From the NCBI GenBank assembly GCA_024138025.1, contig JAMXBD010000424.1, forward strand, positions 558,001-622,000: a stretch of DNA of 64,000 bases. Direction: 5' to 3'. The notes under the pieces were generated by a model. The model made no database searches, was not told the origin of the DNA, and saw nothing but the letters and a program-made list of their open reading frames with translations. The first letter of the stretch is position 1. Each line of letters starts with the position of its first letter. This DNA comes from Combretum micranthum. Lineage: Eukaryota; Streptophyta; Magnoliopsida; Myrtales; Combretaceae. Positions 62,021-64,000 of this stretch are shown one piece after another. The position numbers and the translations under genes were made by a program.

Positions 62021-64000
62021 TGTAAACCCCCAAACTATTGGAATCGGTTTAACATAAAACCCTAAATCGGAAGTCAAACGAAACCCTAAAGGTCAATGAA
62101 ACCCTAATTTACCGTATCAAATTAAATCCGACATTGCCGTTTTCTTTGGCTCTGGAAAACGAAGTTGAGATAATTAGCTAGAATAGTTCGTAATAACCAT
62201 AGGTTTTACAAAAATATCAATTTCGCGAATTTCGGGTGTCCTTTAAACCCGATCGGACACGGTTCTCAAAAAGCGTGTCCGGGAGCTCGTAATAGTAAAA
62301 ATATTCCGAATACACCGTTAGACTCGTAAAAATATGAGTTTTCCAAAAATATCAATTTCAAAAATTTTTCGGTAGCTAAAAATAACAAATATAACTATTA
62401 TACACGTATTTTCTTACTACCGGTACTTTATTAGTTATATATACTTTACATTACACTATTCATTACTATTCTACACTATTCTTTTATCTATACTTTTTCT
62501 TACACCTATTCTTACACACTCCATAACCTATAACCTTAACTTTTTACCTTTCTCATAACTTTGTTTCACATCTACCTTACACATTACATCTTTCATTTAT
62601 CAAAAATAAAAAAAATAAAATCTCCTCTCTCCTCTCATCAACATGGCCAGCGCCTATGCCCCCCCTCTCGCCTCAATTTTGTTTCAAATTTTTTTTATTT
62701 TAATCACACAAAAATCACTCCTCAATTTCCTATAAATACCCCTCCTCCTCTTTCACTTCTTTCACACATTCACTACAAACAAATTCATACCAAAACTCTT
62801 CCAAAATCTCCTCTCAAAACTCTCTCAAAATACTATCCCAAAACTCTCTTAAAATAATTCCACAACAACTTCCACCAACAACAAAAACCAATAACCACAT
62901 AACCATACCAAAGTCTCCTTTAGGTAACTACCTTCTTTTAATTTTTTCTTCTTCATGTCATGTAACTTTATATGACCATAGTGTGAGTTTCCAAAGACTA
63001 CAAGTTATGGAAGCTATATTATGTTCATGTATTGTTCTTGTTCATGCCAATCCATTTATTTTATGTTTTATTTTTGTTATTGTTAATATAATTATCTATA
63101 TATATATATATATATAGACACATATTCTTTAGAGCATATAAGCTCACTTGCAATTTATTTATTTCATGCAAAGCAATTTATTTATTTATTCCATTGCAAT
63201 TTATTTATTTCTTCCTTGTTAAATTAAGACTAGTCTCTAGTCTTAGACTTGTCCTCATCAAGTCAAAACATGTTTTTCTTTCTTATATTTTATTTTGTTT
63301 TGGGACTAGTCTACTTCTTAGTCCTAGGAGCCTTGAAAAAGCTAAGACTCCAATACTTGACTTTATTATCTATGTTTTATGTTATTTTGTTTACTATTAT
63401 TCTCATAACCATGTTCATTTAGATTGTTGTCCAAAAATTTTAATTTCTAAAAAATAATTAACAAAAGAAGAATTTTGTCACTTAAAGATAAGTTTATGTA
63501 AGGTAGAAAATCTATAAGATAACAAAAGATAAACTCATTTCCAAAAAAAGAACTCATATAATTTAAGAAACTACTTTTCCTTAAAAAGCTACTTAAAACT
63601 TTATTACTCTACTTTGTTTTTCAAAAGAAACTATTTGTTGATACAAAAATAGTTTTTTTATAAAAAGATAAACAAGATGAATGGCTAAGGAATTTTCAAA
63701 GTAAAAGACTTTACAAACAAATAGGCAAGAAAATCTATGGTTTGAAAACAAAAATAAGTTTTTCTTTTCAAGTTACAAGAAGAAAACCACTAAAATTTTA
63801 GAAACTACTTTACTATAAAAAGGTTTCTTAAGTCACATATTGATCTACTTTTATTAAGAAAATAAATTTTTATGCATGGATGAATTTTATGAAAAGCATA
63901 AGACATGGGGAAAGAATGAGAAATTTTCAAAAGAAGATTTTTGTAACAATAGACAAAGGAAATTTGTACAAGAAAAATAAATAGAAGAAGAATATTGTGT
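62021..64000 (+). mobile_element. 3.5-kb LTR family, copy 3, cut by the window end
   Basis: It starts TGTAAACCCCCAAACTATTGG after CCATA and follows the 14,334 copy block by block. Shared blocks are CCCTAAATCGGAAGTC, AGACTCGTAAAAATATGAG, ATACACGTATTTTCTTACTA, the ATGGCCAGCGCC and CTATAAATACCCCTCC leader, and ACTAGTCTCTAGTCTTAGAC. A TATA-like CTATAAATACC near 62,730 suggests the LTR promoter. The 3' part lies outside the window, so I cannot tell a solo LTR from a 5' LTR. Confidence 0.72.

Overview
This window is plant nuclear DNA, almost certainly from a eudicot. It is AT-rich and packed with transposon remains, and only two host genes can be recognised, both with GT-AG introns and both on the + strand. 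One encodes a plant core alpha-1,3-fucosyltransferase (GT10, FUT11/FUT12 type, 31,093-38,075, seven exons). The other encodes chloroplast ferredoxin-nitrite reductase (NiR, 53,906-56,476, four exons). I found no CRISPR array, bacterial operon, rRNA or tRNA gene. The short open reading frames elsewhere look like chance or transposon debris.

Layout. 1-7,000: a MITE-like element, a near-perfect 955-bp inverted repeat, a LINE remnant and a weak LTR-like tract. 7,601-20,468: a stack of large LTR-type sequences. It includes a solo LTR with a perfect 5-bp target duplication (13,498-18,774) that has a second solo LTR nested inside it (14,334-17,806). 21,000-25,200: four short DNA transposons, one with a perfect 8-bp target duplication. 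25,940-29,803: a solo LTR related to the nested one, in the opposite orientation, with a perfect AATAT duplication. 31,093-38,075: the fucosyltransferase. 39,830-43,252: four more non-autonomous DNA elements. 43,377-50,088: an old Ty3/gypsy retrotransposon with both LTRs, broken by stops and by two hAT-type insertions. 51,314-53,131: a small inverted repeat, a second copy of the NiR promoter module and two MITE-like elements. 53,691-56,476: NiR with its nitrate-response element. 57,000-62,000: intergenic, with a LINE ORF1 remnant. 62,021-64,000: the start of a third copy of the 3.5-4 kb LTR family.

Two points stand out. First, a segment carrying a nitrate-response-element-like motif (TGRCCYTT-N10-AAAAG) occurs twice, about 0.2 kb and 2.2 kb upstream of the NiR start codon. 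Second, both host genes are broken only by single-base indels, mostly shortened homopolymers, with no nonsense substitutions. Nine fall in one 236-bp fucosyltransferase exon, one at the end of its exon 1, and two in NiR exon 4. That pattern suggests assembly error more than pseudogene decay. The genes do not form a pathway: NiR assimilates nitrite in plastids and the fucosyltransferase decorates N-glycans in the Golgi. I found no convincing new biological system.
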